DNA from: Alphaproteobacteria bacterium
GTDB lineage: Bacteria > Pseudomonadota > Alphaproteobacteria > UBA6615
NCBI GenBank assembly: GCA_039980135.1
Contig: JBDXCV010000009.1
Location: 257,854 to 321,853, forward strand
Length of the DNA: 64,000 nucleotides
Direction of reading: 5' to 3'
The translations under genes were made by a program, and so were the position numbers. Numbering within the stretch: the first letter of the stretch is position 1; each line of letters opens with the position of its first letter. The notes beneath the pieces were generated by a model that was not told the origin of the DNA, searched no databases, and saw nothing but the letters and a program-made list of their open reading frames with translations. Of the stretch, positions 34,237-43,257 are shown piece by piece.

Positions 34237-35808
34237 ATGGGTGAAATCAAGACCCCTATCGCCTTCGACGAAACCGCCGCGGCTGCGAAGAAGAAGGCTA
34301 TTTCGCGCGCCATCAAACCCGACGCGAGTCTGACAACGCTCCCCCCGCTGACAACGGCACCCAAACGTATTCTGCTTATCGTCCCGCCGGGAACGATGGA
34401 GGAACATTCGGGTCGACTTTCGGGCGCAGCGGGTGAGTTGCCCATGCTTGGTCTGGCCTTTATTGCCGCGGCCCTTCGCGACCAGGGCAACGAGGTCAAG
34501 GTCATCGACTATGAGGTCAACGGCTGGCCGATGAGTCAGGTTGCCCGTGATATCGAGGAGTTCAAGCCCGACATGATCGGGATGACCATCTATGTCACCA
34601 ACATGCGGCGCTGCGCCTCGGTTGCCCTGATTGCCAAGGAGGTCAATCCGGATATTTGCGTGGTGTTCGGGGGGCCGCAGGTCACCATCTTCCCGGAAGA
34701 AGCCTTTCTCAGCCCCGACGTCGACGTGGTCGTCTTGTCGGAGGGCGAGATCATCATTCGGAATGTGGTGAACGCACTCGGCGACGATGACGCCATGCGC
34801 GAGGTGAAAGGCATCTGGTTCCGTGCAGAGAATGGTGAAGTTGTCCGCAATCAGCGTGAAGGGCTGGTGGACAATCTCGACATACTGCCCTATCCCGCGC
34901 TCGACCTGTTCGATATGCAGAAATACTTCCCGCCGGTCTATATCCGCGGAAAACGGGTCGCCCACCTTCTCACCTCACGCGGCTGCCCGTTCAAATGTAC
35001 CTTCTGCGAAACGAAACTCACCTTCGGGCGAAGCTTCCGTTACCATTCCACTGAACGGATGCTCCGGGAACTCGAGAAACTCGTGGCCCAGGGCTATGAC
35101 GGGTTCCAGTTCTACGACGACATTTTCACGGCCAACAAAAAGCGTGTCTTCGACCTCTGCCAGGGCATCATCGACCGCGGTCTCAAGATCAAGTGGATGT
35201 GCTACTCGCGCACCAACACCGTGGCGCCGGATATGCTCGAGATCATGCGTAAGGCCGGCTGCTACATGATCAGCTTCGGCATCGAGACCGCAGACGATGC
35301 TTTACTGGATGTCATCAGCAAGGGCCTCTCGGTCGAACACAACAAAGCCGGCCTGCAGATGACCAAGGATGCCGGCATCCAGACCACCGGCACCTTCATG
35401 CTCGGACTGCCGACAGAAACCGCAGCGCAGACGCAGAAGACGATCGACTTCGCCATCGAGTTTCCCGTCGATTATGCAATCTTCGGCATCACCGAGCCTT
35501 TTCCCGGAACCGAGTTGTGGGTCGATGCTCAGAAGTACGGCTATTTCGACACGTCGGGCAAATACCGCAACGCGCTCCTCTCAGAGAACGCGGCCGTGTG
35601 GATTCCGAACGGGCGGACCCGCGAAGAACTCAAGGATTTCGTCGAGAAGGCGATGTGGCGTTTCTATGTACGCCCGAAATCGATCTGGCTCGGCCTGCAA
35701 AATTTCCTGCAGCTTCCGCCAGGTCGCGCCTTTCGGTATTTCTGGGCCGGTTTCGTGTTCTTCGTCATGGGGCGCCTGAAACCCTCGCATCTGGCGCAGC
35801 GGAACTAG
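34237..35808 (+). CDS. B12-binding-domain radical SAM protein (copy 1)
   Basis: A 523-residue enzyme with two recognisable parts. An N-terminal cobalamin-binding-like Rossmann domain (about residues 45-190) contains M-I-G-M-T-I-Y and V-V-F-G-G-P-Q. A radical SAM core follows, with C-P-F-K-C-T-F-C near 249 binding the 4Fe-4S cluster. Such enzymes methylate unactivated carbons or make ring or C-C rearrangements using SAM and often cobalamin. The ATG at 34237 is supported by gcaggag. Relatives are abundant in polysaccharide loci with unknown substrates. It lies between the SAM methyltransferase and the second oxygenase-like gene; a second member is at 52402. Confidence 0.88.
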   Translation: MGEIKTPIAFDETAAAAKKKAISRAIKPDASLTTLPPLTTAPKRILLIVPPGTMEEHSGRLSGAAGELPMLGLAFIAAALRDQGNEVKVIDYEVNGWPMSQVARDIEEFKPDMIGMTIYVTNMRRCASVALIAKEVNPDICVVFGGPQVTIFPEEAFLSPDVDVVVLSEGEIIIRNVVNALGDDDAMREVKGIWFRAENGEVVRNQREGLVDNLDILPYPALDLFDMQKYFPPVYIRGKRVAHLLTSRGCPFKCTFCETKLTFGRSFRYHSTERMLRELEKLVAQGYDGFQFYDDIFTANKKRVFDLCQGIIDRGLKIKWMCYSRTNTVAPDMLEIMRKAGCYMISFGIETADDALLDVISKGLSVEHNKAGLQMTKDAGIQTTGTFMLGLPTETAAQTQKTIDFAIEFPVDYAIFGITEPFPGTELWVDAQKYGYFDTSGKYRNALLSENAAVWIPNGRTREELKDFVEKAMWRFYVRPKSIWLGLQNFLQLPPGRAFRYFWAGFVFFVMGRLKPSHLAQRN

Positions 35809-35868
35809 ACTCCTCTGCGCGCGCGTGCGCCGACACGCGTCTAGAGATCTGGCCTACGGGAAACTCTA

Positions 35869-36879
35869 ATGGTCGTCGATACCGAAATCTCAGCTGCTGA
35901 CCAGCTCACCCCCAACCTCATCCACCCGGCCGCACTCAGCCAGACCGAACGCGTAAACCTGGAGACTTGCCGGGCGTCGCTTTGGGCGAGTGAAGTACAG
36001 GTCGATCCCTGGCCGCATTTCGAGGTGGATGATGTACTGCCACCGGACGTGTACGCCAAGGTGATGGAGAATTGGCCCGAGACGGAGGCGTTCGACAATC
36101 TGCCGTCATTGGTTCCCGGTCAGGAAATGCACTACATCATCGTGGAGGACGGTCGCCAACCGTCCACGATGAGCGAGTCCAAAGCGGCGTTCTGGCGCGA
36201 GTTCACCGACGCCTGGGCCTATCCGCTGGTTCTGGCCAATCTCGAAAAATTCGTTTGGCAGACTGCCCTCCGTTTCGATGGCTTCCTCAGCCGTGTCTCG
36301 ATCCAAACCTTCAACCTGATGCATCACGGCCCGGACTATGCGGGCCAGGACCCGCACAATCACTACAATCACAACGTCAATTGGCTCTTCACCTTCCTGA
36401 TTTATGTCGGCGATGAAACGGACCCGGGGGCCGGAACCGGCCTGCATCGCATCGTCGATAACGACTGGTATCTGAAGGATCTGCGGGCGCTCGACTATAC
36501 GGTCCCGTTCGGATCACCGATGCAGGGAACGGCGCTCTCCCGGCGTTCGGAATTCAGGGGCAACAAGCTGATCTCGATGATCGATTCCCCGGTAACGCTT
36601 CACAGCGGCACCCCCCCTGCGACACCGCCGACGGGTCTCAATCGCAGGATCATACGGTTCCATGTGGGTGTGCCGAACGAGGATATCGAACGCGTCTATG
36701 GGTGCAGCCGGCAGGATTTCCTGAAACACTTCTCGGAACAATCCGTCGAGGGCAGGATGCGAGAAGGCATCCTGCGCGACATAAACATCTCGCGCCTTTC
36801 GACCAATCCGAACAAGCATCGCGAACTGACGGCAGAAACTCAGCTCGTGCTCGAAGCACGCCCGCCGCTTGCCGGGTAG
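35869..36879 (+). CDS. Putative 2OG/Fe(II) oxygenase-like protein, HxHxNH type (copy 2)
   Basis: A 336-residue paralogue of the protein at 32557, with an extra N-terminal segment of about 35 residues. Shared positions are W-P-H-F-E-V-D-D-V-L-P-P-D near 48, the metal-site-like P162-H-N-H-Y-N-H168 followed by W-L-F-T-F-L-I-Y, the distal His H245 in D-S-P-V-T-L-H, and R263 in R-I-I-R-F-H-V. The two proteins are otherwise quite different, indicating old duplication with the putative active site kept. The start ATG at 35869 is 60 nt after the radical SAM stop. A short GC-rich inverted repeat (35822-35839) lies between them. Confidence 0.72.
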   Translation: MVVDTEISAADQLTPNLIHPAALSQTERVNLETCRASLWASEVQVDPWPHFEVDDVLPPDVYAKVMENWPETEAFDNLPSLVPGQEMHYIIVEDGRQPSTMSESKAAFWREFTDAWAYPLVLANLEKFVWQTALRFDGFLSRVSIQTFNLMHHGPDYAGQDPHNHYNHNVNWLFTFLIYVGDETDPGAGTGLHRIVDNDWYLKDLRALDYTVPFGSPMQGTALSRRSEFRGNKLISMIDSPVTLHSGTPPATPPTGLNRRIIRFHVGVPNEDIERVYGCSRQDFLKHFSEQSVEGRMREGILRDINISRLSTNPNKHRELTAETQLVLEARPPLAG

Positions 36880-36945
36880 AAGGTCCGGGCTTCCGGTTTC
36901 GGCTGTGTACAAATTCTCGGTTCGCAAGAAAGTCGCGGCACGCGA

Positions 36946-37422
36946 ATGACCAGAATTGAAGTTGAACCCTATCCGCATGCGGTCGTGAATGACGCCATCA
37001 ACAATCACACCCGATTCTCGATTCTCGACAACTGGCCTGCCCGTGACGCATTCAGCCCCGAGATCGAGGGCAACAATGCCTGCTGGTTTAACGACACGCC
37101 CCCACCCAAACCCGTGCATGACCTGCTGCGAACCGAGATCGGGCGTCTGGCACAATCCGTCATGACGGCATTCGCACCCTGGGCGCATTGTTTGGACCGT
37201 TACGGGGTCAGCGAAGTGGAATATTGCGAATTGCACCCGATCGGCACTTTGGCGACTGATCCAAGAGCGCGTGAATGGGCCGAGATGGACCTGCAGGCAT
37301 TGCGCGCTCCCGTCCAGCGGGACTGGACGGGTTCGGTGAACATCATGCTGGCGGAAGAGGACAAGCTCGTCGGCGACGATCGGCCGATTGAGTCAACGAA
37401 TCCAAGCCTGTCGGTTTCGTAG
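36946..37422 (+). pseudogene. Truncated third oxygenase-like copy
   Basis: A 158-residue frame that begins like the two oxygenase-like paralogues (P-Y-P-H-A-V-V-N-D, then I-L-D-N-W-P at the position of the W-P segment). It ends soon after a segment D-W-T-G-S-V-N-I-M-L matching the W-L-F-T-G-L-L-Y strand of the others. The His cluster is missing and the C-terminal half with the distal His and Arg is gone. It could be a decaying copy, or a short scaffold-like derivative. The start ATG at 36946 is plausible but has no strong ribosome site. It converges on the membrane-protein gene at 37443. Confidence 0.55.
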
Positions 37423-37442
37423 GACTGTTCTGTTAACCCGCA

Positions 37443-39029
37443 TCAGGGCACCTGAACGTAGAAGCACTCGCGCAGCGACGGGTCCTTGGCGCAATCGATG
37501 AACTCTATATCGCGAACACCATATAGTTTCGCCAGCCCGCTGCGGTAACTGTCCGCGCCGGGTCCCGATGGCGGCCATCCGATCACCGGCGCATAGGGGA
37601 TCGGTGTACCGGTTCCCGAGCTGAGCATCATGAAAACAAGCGGATAGCGAACGACTTTGTCGCGGCCCATTTTCAGCAGATCGTCGCGTTTCTCGTAGCC
37701 CTCTGCCAGCTTCAGGCCCGGCCCGGTCGCAGAGCTGAAAGCGACGCGATATACCGGGTCCGCTGCGACCAATCCCGCAACCGCAAGAAACCCGACGCCG
37801 GCGAGCACCCGCGCGCCCAACAGACGCCGGCGTTGAACCACTCCCGAAGTGCCGACATAGATGCCAAGGCAGAACACGGCGATGACCAAATGCAACCCGG
37901 TATAGTTGAGCAGGCGCGGAATCGCGCTTCCCGTTTGCATGTAGCTGCCGACAATGGTCACGAAACTCACCACGAAAAACACCGGTATGGGGACCAGAAG
38001 AAAATTCCTGTTGGCGCCCTTCATGAACCTGGCGAGACCATAGCGTCGCGATACGACCACCGCCAACAGGAACAGGATCCCGAATAACGGGCTCGAAACG
38101 AGATATGTGTTCGGCACCAGGTTCACCAGATCCGCCGCTGCGCGCGCCATGGCTTCGACGGGTGTCGCTTTGGTGGTGTAGCCGGCCCGGTTGTCGAATG
38201 CGTGCACGGTAAGATGCAGATAGACGAACGCACCGGCGATCAGAACCATCACAATGCCCGTGAGATAGACCAAACGGCTATGCATCTCGGGACGCACCCG
38301 AATCATTCGGCTGACCCGGGAACCGCCATCTATCGGGCTGCTTCGACGCGCCCATCTGAGGCTCACCAGTCCTGCGGCGCCCACGAAAACGAGGCCGCCT
38401 ACCACATTCACCTCGTGCGTACCGGCATACAGGACGAAAGCGAGGAGCAGGAGAATGCTTATCCACTTGCGCAATTCCAACTTGGACACGAACAGAAAAA
38501 ACGAAGCCAGGAGCGCACAATAGAAGGCGAAGCCGGGGAGATAATTGCTCACCACCCAGGCCAGCAACACGTTGCTGAAGACGGGAGCGGATAACGTAAG
38601 GCTCGCCAGCAATGTCGTCAGGATCATGGCAACCGCAAAGGCCAATGCGAGCGCAAACGGCATGCGCGGCAGGACCACCCGCACCAGCCATGTGGCCGCG
38701 GCAATCGGCAGCAGATAATCGACGAACACGACGATCCGGATCCAGTCGAGGGGCGTCAGCCCGAGGGAAAATGTCAGGTCCGCAAGCCCGCTGTACAAAC
38801 CGATGAAAACAGGCCGAACCATCGAATAGGTGGCGAACCACTTCGTGGTCTCGATCCACCCACGGTCGAGCACGAGATTGAGCAGGCCGACATCATCGCC
38901 GTTGACGAAATTGAACGTGCTGAGCAGCGCAATCGGAACAAGAAGCGCCAGCAAAAGAACCGCGGCAATCGCGAAAACCACGTTCCAGAATCGTTCCGAC
39001 CCGGCATGTGAATTGTCATTCGCGCGCAT
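37443..39029 (-). CDS. Polytopic membrane protein, DUF6056-like (copy 1)
   Basis: A 528-residue membrane protein with about 10-12 hydrophobic helices. The first extracytoplasmic loop has S-T-F-N-F-V-N-G-D-D near residue 40, reminiscent of the acidic loop of GT-C glycosyltransferases, and Y-A-G-T-H-E-V-N lies near 200. The C-terminus ends with a soluble-looking segment (R-S-G-L-A-K-L-Y-G-V near 505) containing several Cys. It is closely related in layout to the protein at 40300. I suspect a GT-C-like or ligase-like role in glycan assembly at the membrane, but this rests on topology and motif position only. Confidence 0.75.
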   Translation of the reverse strand: MRANDNSHAGSERFWNVVFAIAAVLLLALLVPIALLSTFNFVNGDDVGLLNLVLDRGWIETTKWFATYSMVRPVFIGLYSGLADLTFSLGLTPLDWIRIVVFVDYLLPIAAATWLVRVVLPRMPFALALAFAVAMILTTLLASLTLSAPVFSNVLLAWVVSNYLPGFAFYCALLASFFLFVSKLELRKWISILLLLAFVLYAGTHEVNVVGGLVFVGAAGLVSLRWARRSSPIDGGSRVSRMIRVRPEMHSRLVYLTGIVMVLIAGAFVYLHLTVHAFDNRAGYTTKATPVEAMARAAADLVNLVPNTYLVSSPLFGILFLLAVVVSRRYGLARFMKGANRNFLLVPIPVFFVVSFVTIVGSYMQTGSAIPRLLNYTGLHLVIAVFCLGIYVGTSGVVQRRRLLGARVLAGVGFLAVAGLVAADPVYRVAFSSATGPGLKLAEGYEKRDDLLKMGRDKVVRYPLVFMMLSSGTGTPIPYAPVIGWPPSGPGADSYRSGLAKLYGVRDIEFIDCAKDPSLRECFYVQVP

Positions 39030-39107
39030 GTCAAATCAAGCTAGATGTCAACGCACCCGGCGAGCGTGCCGAACAGAGTTCGGCTGCCTTGCCGCGCGGG
39101 AGATACC

Positions 39108-40214
39108 TCAGGCACAGAATGCGATCCGGAAACCGATATGCGGCCCAAAGGCTTCACGTCCATAATTCAGATTGAGGCAGAATATCCCGCTGCTGTGCAA
39201 GTGGTAATAGTCGCCGGCCCTCAGCACCGACCGTTCGCCGAACGAACGCGCCCACAGCCCAACACCGCCGCCGGTCACCTCCGGGTCTGGGGGGAATATT
39301 GTGAGGGATTTGAGCAGCGGATAATGGGGGGCGGGGATATCGGTTCCCAGCGAACCAAACGGCCCGGATAGATGTGCGTCCTCGTCGGAATCGCGTTGCA
39401 GGAAGTTGTCCGTCGTCGTCGAGAGCTTGGGCATACCGAGATTGCCGGAGTGTCCCGGCTCCACGCCATCGAACTTGAGCGTTCCGGGCGTGGCCGGTTC
39501 GACCATCGTGCCGTCAGGCATCAGCGCGCGCCAGGCACTCGAAACCAGGTCGCAGATCGAACCGCCCACGGCGGCATCATTATTGGGGACGATCTGTATT
39601 TCCCCGTCGATAAGACGCAGCCCCGCATTCCACTCCCAGACATTCCCGACCATGTCGGCGACGCCGAACGGCGTTCCATCGTGGTTCCAGGAATCCGGCC
39701 CCGAACCCGTCAGCGTTCGCGGTGTTTCGACACCCTCCTCCGTTATTCGATCGGGCGTCAGGACACCCTCTTCTTCCGGCGCGTCATGGGCCTTCCCGGC
39801 CACCGTATTGCCTCGCGGCAAACTACCCGCCTTCCACGCCTCCAGAGCGAGACACGCCCATTCGGCGTTTGTCATGAGATGCCAGCCCGGGCCCTTTGCG
39901 CTCGCCGCCTGTGCGGCCTCGTCGAAGTTCATGTCGATGGCCGGGTCCAAATGGGGCAGCGATACCGCCGAACCCGATACCATCGCGGCCTTGTACTTGC
40001 CGACGAAAACATCGCCGACTTCGACGCCATGTCGCACGAATGCCGGCTGTACACCCGTTCCGAGCGACGGATCGATGTCTTCGAGATTGACCTTCGGCAG
40101 CAACACCATCACCGAAGGGTTACCGTGAATGTCATAGAGAACGGTATTCCGCCCCGCGGAGGCTTTTTCGACATACAGGCGAAAGCTGTCGGGTATGTAG
40201 AAATTCAAAGACAT
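39108..40214 (-). CDS. FGE-sulfatase/C-type-lectin-fold protein with DGR-target-like C-terminus
   Basis: A 368-residue protein with hallmarks of the formylglycine-generating-enzyme (SUMF1)/CLec fold: T-N-A-E-W-A at 115-120, D-M-V-G-N-V-W-E-W at 187-195 and a final G-F-R-I-A-F. The FGE active-site Cys pair is not evident, so it is not an obvious sulfatase activator. The last 50 residues (R-A-G-D-Y-Y-H-L-H-S-S-G-I-F-C-L-N-L-N ... I-G-F-R) follow the pattern of variable regions in proteins diversified by diversity-generating retroelements. No reverse transcriptase or template repeat is seen in this window. It lies between two paralogous membrane proteins and may bind glycan or cell surface structures. 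Confidence 0.8.
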   Translation of the reverse strand: MSLNFYIPDSFRLYVEKASAGRNTVLYDIHGNPSVMVLLPKVNLEDIDPSLGTGVQPAFVRHGVEVGDVFVGKYKAAMVSGSAVSLPHLDPAIDMNFDEAAQAASAKGPGWHLMTNAEWACLALEAWKAGSLPRGNTVAGKAHDAPEEEGVLTPDRITEEGVETPRTLTGSGPDSWNHDGTPFGVADMVGNVWEWNAGLRLIDGEIQIVPNNDAAVGGSICDLVSSAWRALMPDGTMVEPATPGTLKFDGVEPGHSGNLGMPKLSTTTDNFLQRDSDEDAHLSGPFGSLGTDIPAPHYPLLKSLTIFPPDPEVTGGGVGLWARSFGERSVLRAGDYYHLHSSGIFCLNLNYGREAFGPHIGFRIAFCA

Positions 40215-40299
40215 GTCGATCCAGCCCCCACTTCCGATCCTGTCCTAACGCGCCGCACCGGATTGGCGGCCCTTGTTCGCTCTTCTACACCATTCGGTA

Positions 40300-41850
40300 T
40301 CACGGGACATCCACATAGAAACACTCGGCGATCTCCGATGTTTTCTCGCAGTCGACAGGCTCAATGCCGCCAACACCATAAATCTTCCGGAGCCGGGCCA
40401 GATAGTTCCGCGCGATTTCACCGTCCGCATGCATTCCCACGATTGGTGCATAAGGAACCGGGCTCCCGCCTGTATGCGACAGAAACAGAAAGAAGACCGG
40501 AAATTTCACGGTTTTCCCGGCGCCCAAATACAGAAGATCTTCGCGGCGCTGCAGGCTCTCGGCAAACTTGTACCCGGAATCCACCGCCGATCTGACGACG
40601 GTCCGGTAAACTGGATCGTTGACCGCCACCACGATCACCGCAAGCAAACCGACCATGGTGAGAAACCGCCCCGCCAGAAGACGACGACGCATGACAAACC
40701 CGCTGGTCCCGAGAAACACCGCCAGTCCGACGAGCGCAACCGCGAGATGCATGGCCGCAAACATCGTGGCGCGTGGCTGCAGGTTGGCCGTCTGCATGTA
40801 GCTGCCTGCAAACGTCATCCAGCTGACGGCAAAGAAGACGGGTATCGGGACGAGGAGAATCCAGCGCTTGTGTCCGCTAAAGAATTCGCTGGCCCCGAAT
40901 TTGCGCGCCAGCAGAAGGACAACCACGAACAGAATGAGCAGGTATGGACGGTCGACGAGATAGGATACCGGCAAAGTGCCAGCCAGGTCCGCGAACGCCG
41001 TGCTGAAGCTCTCCACGGGCGACACCTTGTCCGTGTAGTCGACACGGTACCCGAAAGACACCACGTTGAGATGCAGGAAGATCATCCCCACCGTCATGAG
41101 GATCGGCAGGAATACCGCGCTGGTCAGGGTGCCCCGCGACACTTCGCGACGGCGCGTGTGCGGAAAGGCCGACAGAACCGACTGGCCGCCCGCGGCACCC
41201 TCCAAACTGGCGAGCCAAACCAGTCCGACAATCACGAGGCCCCCCAACAGGTTCACGTCGTGGGCGCCGGCGTAGGCCAGAAAGGAAAAAAACATCAACA
41301 GGTGGGCCCGGCGCCGCTGCGGATTCTGATACAAGAACAGGAGTGCACACAGGACCAGGCAGTAAGCGGCGACAGCAGGAAAATAAAGGACCACGACCCA
41401 GGACAGCAGCAGGATGCTGCCAACCGGTGGCGTATCTGCAAGTGTTGTTATCAATACCGAGAATATCAGGGCCGCCGCGAGTGCCAGCGACACGGTCGCC
41501 GGCACCGCAGGCATGACCATGCGCAAAAGGGCGTAAAACGACCCGACGATCAGAAAATAACTGAAGCCGACACTGATCTTTTGCCAGTCGAGCGGTGTCA
41601 GGCCGAGTGCCAGATTAAGCTCCGCGAGGCCCGCGTAAATGACAAAGAATGTCGGCCGCACAAACAGATGGCCCGTGAACCAGGACACCGTCTCGACCCA
41701 ACCGTCCTCCATCACCCGCAGGTAGAGCCGCGACGATTCATCATTGATGAAGTTGTAGGTGCTCAGCGATGCGATCGGCAGGAGAAACAAGCATAGCGCC
41801 ATGGCCACCAGCGCAAATCCGAGCCACCAGATTCTCGACTGGGCGCCCAT
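40300..41850 (-). CDS. Polytopic membrane protein, DUF6056-like (copy 2)
   Basis: A 516-residue paralogue of the protein at 37443, with the same helix pattern. Matching landmarks are L-S-T-Y-N-F-I-N-D-E-S in the first loop (D-E for D-D), L-T-P-L-D-W near residue 90, Y-A-G-A-H-D-V-N-L-L-G-G near 195, and a Cys-containing C-terminus ending Y-V-D-V-P. Conservation of the first-loop acidic pair and the C-terminal G-V-x-x-I-E segment suggests a common function. The pair brackets the CLec/FGE-fold gene on the same strand. I do not assign an activity. Confidence 0.75.
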   Translation of the reverse strand: MGAQSRIWWLGFALVAMALCLFLLPIASLSTYNFINDESSRLYLRVMEDGWVETVSWFTGHLFVRPTFFVIYAGLAELNLALGLTPLDWQKISVGFSYFLIVGSFYALLRMVMPAVPATVSLALAAALIFSVLITTLADTPPVGSILLLSWVVVLYFPAVAAYCLVLCALLFLYQNPQRRRAHLLMFFSFLAYAGAHDVNLLGGLVIVGLVWLASLEGAAGGQSVLSAFPHTRRREVSRGTLTSAVFLPILMTVGMIFLHLNVVSFGYRVDYTDKVSPVESFSTAFADLAGTLPVSYLVDRPYLLILFVVVLLLARKFGASEFFSGHKRWILLVPIPVFFAVSWMTFAGSYMQTANLQPRATMFAAMHLAVALVGLAVFLGTSGFVMRRRLLAGRFLTMVGLLAVIVVAVNDPVYRTVVRSAVDSGYKFAESLQRREDLLYLGAGKTVKFPVFFLFLSHTGGSPVPYAPIVGMHADGEIARNYLARLRKIYGVGGIEPVDCEKTSEIAECFYVDVP

Positions 41851-41979
41851 CAGGAAATGGCTCCCGCATTTCGCGCAACGGCCTGGCCGGCCCGGCCAAC
41901 CGAGACGTCCGAGGTGGCGAGCCGAAACCAGTGCTTGTGGTGCGCGAAAGGGTCCACGTCGTGAACGGTCATTTGGGAA

Positions 41980-43257
41980 TCAGGCCAGACGCGCGCGCAA
42001 ACGGCGCCATATCGGCATGACACCGGGAACATTCCGCAGTTTCTGCAGACGTGCCATCCGCACGACAGCAAAAAGCAATTTTAATTTGATGCCGGCGCCC
42101 TCGGGGGCCACGGGCGGCGGCGGAGCCACCGGCTCGTAGAAGCTGTGAAAAACAGGCTCTCGCCAGCCACGGAACCTGGCGCGCCGCCGGGCGCGCGCGG
42201 CGTACGCGGTCTCATCCTCGAACCGCAGAATGGAATCCGGCGTCGCCAGCCGGTCCCGGATCACGTCAATTGTCTCGGCGCTTTCCGCTTCGACGGCTTC
42301 CCACAAATCCTCATCCTCAATTGCCTGGCCGTGCCAGCGAAACGGAATGGTCGAAAATTCTCGGTGGATCAGCGCTGCATATTCCTCCGCCCAGTGCGCA
42401 ATATGTACCAGCCGGATAGGTACATCGAGCGGTTGTGGCGGTGAGGTTGGGGTCCGGATGCTGCACATCGCGAACTCATCCGAATCGCGCGCGAAATATA
42501 CGCCGTCGAGCGAACGGAAGAGCCGCGGTACATATTCTTCGTCGAGGCTGACAATGAACTCGTTCAGATAAAACGGATTGTCGCGCTGGACCCGGATCAC
42601 CAGCGGATGCAAATGAAAACATCGAAACAGCATCCCCTCATCGGGGACATTCCAGATCATGTAGGCCGGGCCGATATTGCTCCGCTCACCACCCATGATG
42701 TAGCCCGATATCATCGGATGAAAATGACGTGTCGATGCATCGACCAGGAGACGCGGCGGAATTTCGATCACCGCACCTTCACCCGTCGGCGTGATCACCT
42801 CATTCTCGACGATTGCCGGGTCATCGAAGATGGATTTGAGAACGGCGGGAATCGGGAACATCACCGCATCCTTGCCTTCAACGATGCGCCGTGCGGCGTT
42901 GGTGATCGTTCCGGTCGCGCAGATAAAATCCGGGTACAGAAAAAAGATCGCGTCGAAATTACCCGACCGTTTCAGAGCTTCCAGCTGTGCCATGCTGGCG
43001 CCGATATACTTGTTGTGCCGCGGGATCTTGTCGATCTCCACATACTGCACATCGATCAAACGCTTCAGGCGACGCATGATCGGTGCCGCTTCGAGAATTT
43101 TGCGATCCTGCGCGGTCGTCAGGATCATGTACTGGGACCCTTCCAACCACGGAAAACCCGAAAGATTTCCATAGGCGAGCTGGGTCGGAAGCGACTGCTC
43201 CAGAAACTCCCGCACATAGCTCGGTCCCCAGACAATCAGGGGGAATAGAAACCTCAT
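41980..43257 (-). CDS. Unrecognised glycan-locus protein, family with 44477-45604 (copy 1)
   Basis: A 425-residue soluble-looking protein that I do not recognise. It shares with the protein at 44477 the opening M-R-F-x-V-V/L-x-x-V-W-G, then S-L-P-T, F-F-L-Y-P-D-F-I near residue 112, F-H-L-H-P near 215 followed by D-N-P, S-L-D-E/D-E, and D-x-x-A-M-C-S-x-R. The Y-P-D-F segment after a hydrophobic strand and the two-domain length are reminiscent of GT-A enzymes, but there is no clear DxD. This copy has a Pro-rich linker near 385 and a basic C-terminal extension. It overlaps the GT2 gene by 4 nt. Confidence 0.7.
   Translation of the reverse strand: MRFLFPLIVWGPSYVREFLEQSLPTQLAYGNLSGFPWLEGSQYMILTTAQDRKILEAAPIMRRLKRLIDVQYVEIDKIPRHNKYIGASMAQLEALKRSGNFDAIFFLYPDFICATGTITNAARRIVEGKDAVMFPIPAVLKSIFDDPAIVENEVITPTGEGAVIEIPPRLLVDASTRHFHPMISGYIMGGERSNIGPAYMIWNVPDEGMLFRCFHLHPLVIRVQRDNPFYLNEFIVSLDEEYVPRLFRSLDGVYFARDSDEFAMCSIRTPTSPPQPLDVPIRLVHIAHWAEEYAALIHREFSTIPFRWHGQAIEDEDLWEAVEAESAETIDVIRDRLATPDSILRFEDETAYAARARRRARFRGWREPVFHSFYEPVAPPPPVAPEGAGIKLKLLFAVVRMARLQKLRNVPGVMPIWRRLRARLA

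Noticed and set aside
35822-35839. GC-rich inverted repeat after the radical SAM gene as an intrinsic terminator
   Set aside because: The stem is only about 6 bp with a 6 nt loop and is not followed by a T-run; it may be chance.
39108-40214. A diversity-generating retroelement at this locus
   Set aside because: Only a target-like protein is visible; no reverse transcriptase, accessory gene or template repeat was found in the window, so a DGR itself is not claimed.
39108-40214. Genuine formylglycine-generating enzyme that activates sulfatases
   Set aside because: The overall fold motifs are there, but the FGE Cys pair is not evident and no sulfatase gene is in the window.
40273-41796. 507-codon plus-strand frame opposite the second membrane protein
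   Set aside because: It is the hydrophilic mirror of a membrane protein, a known artefact of codon complementarity.
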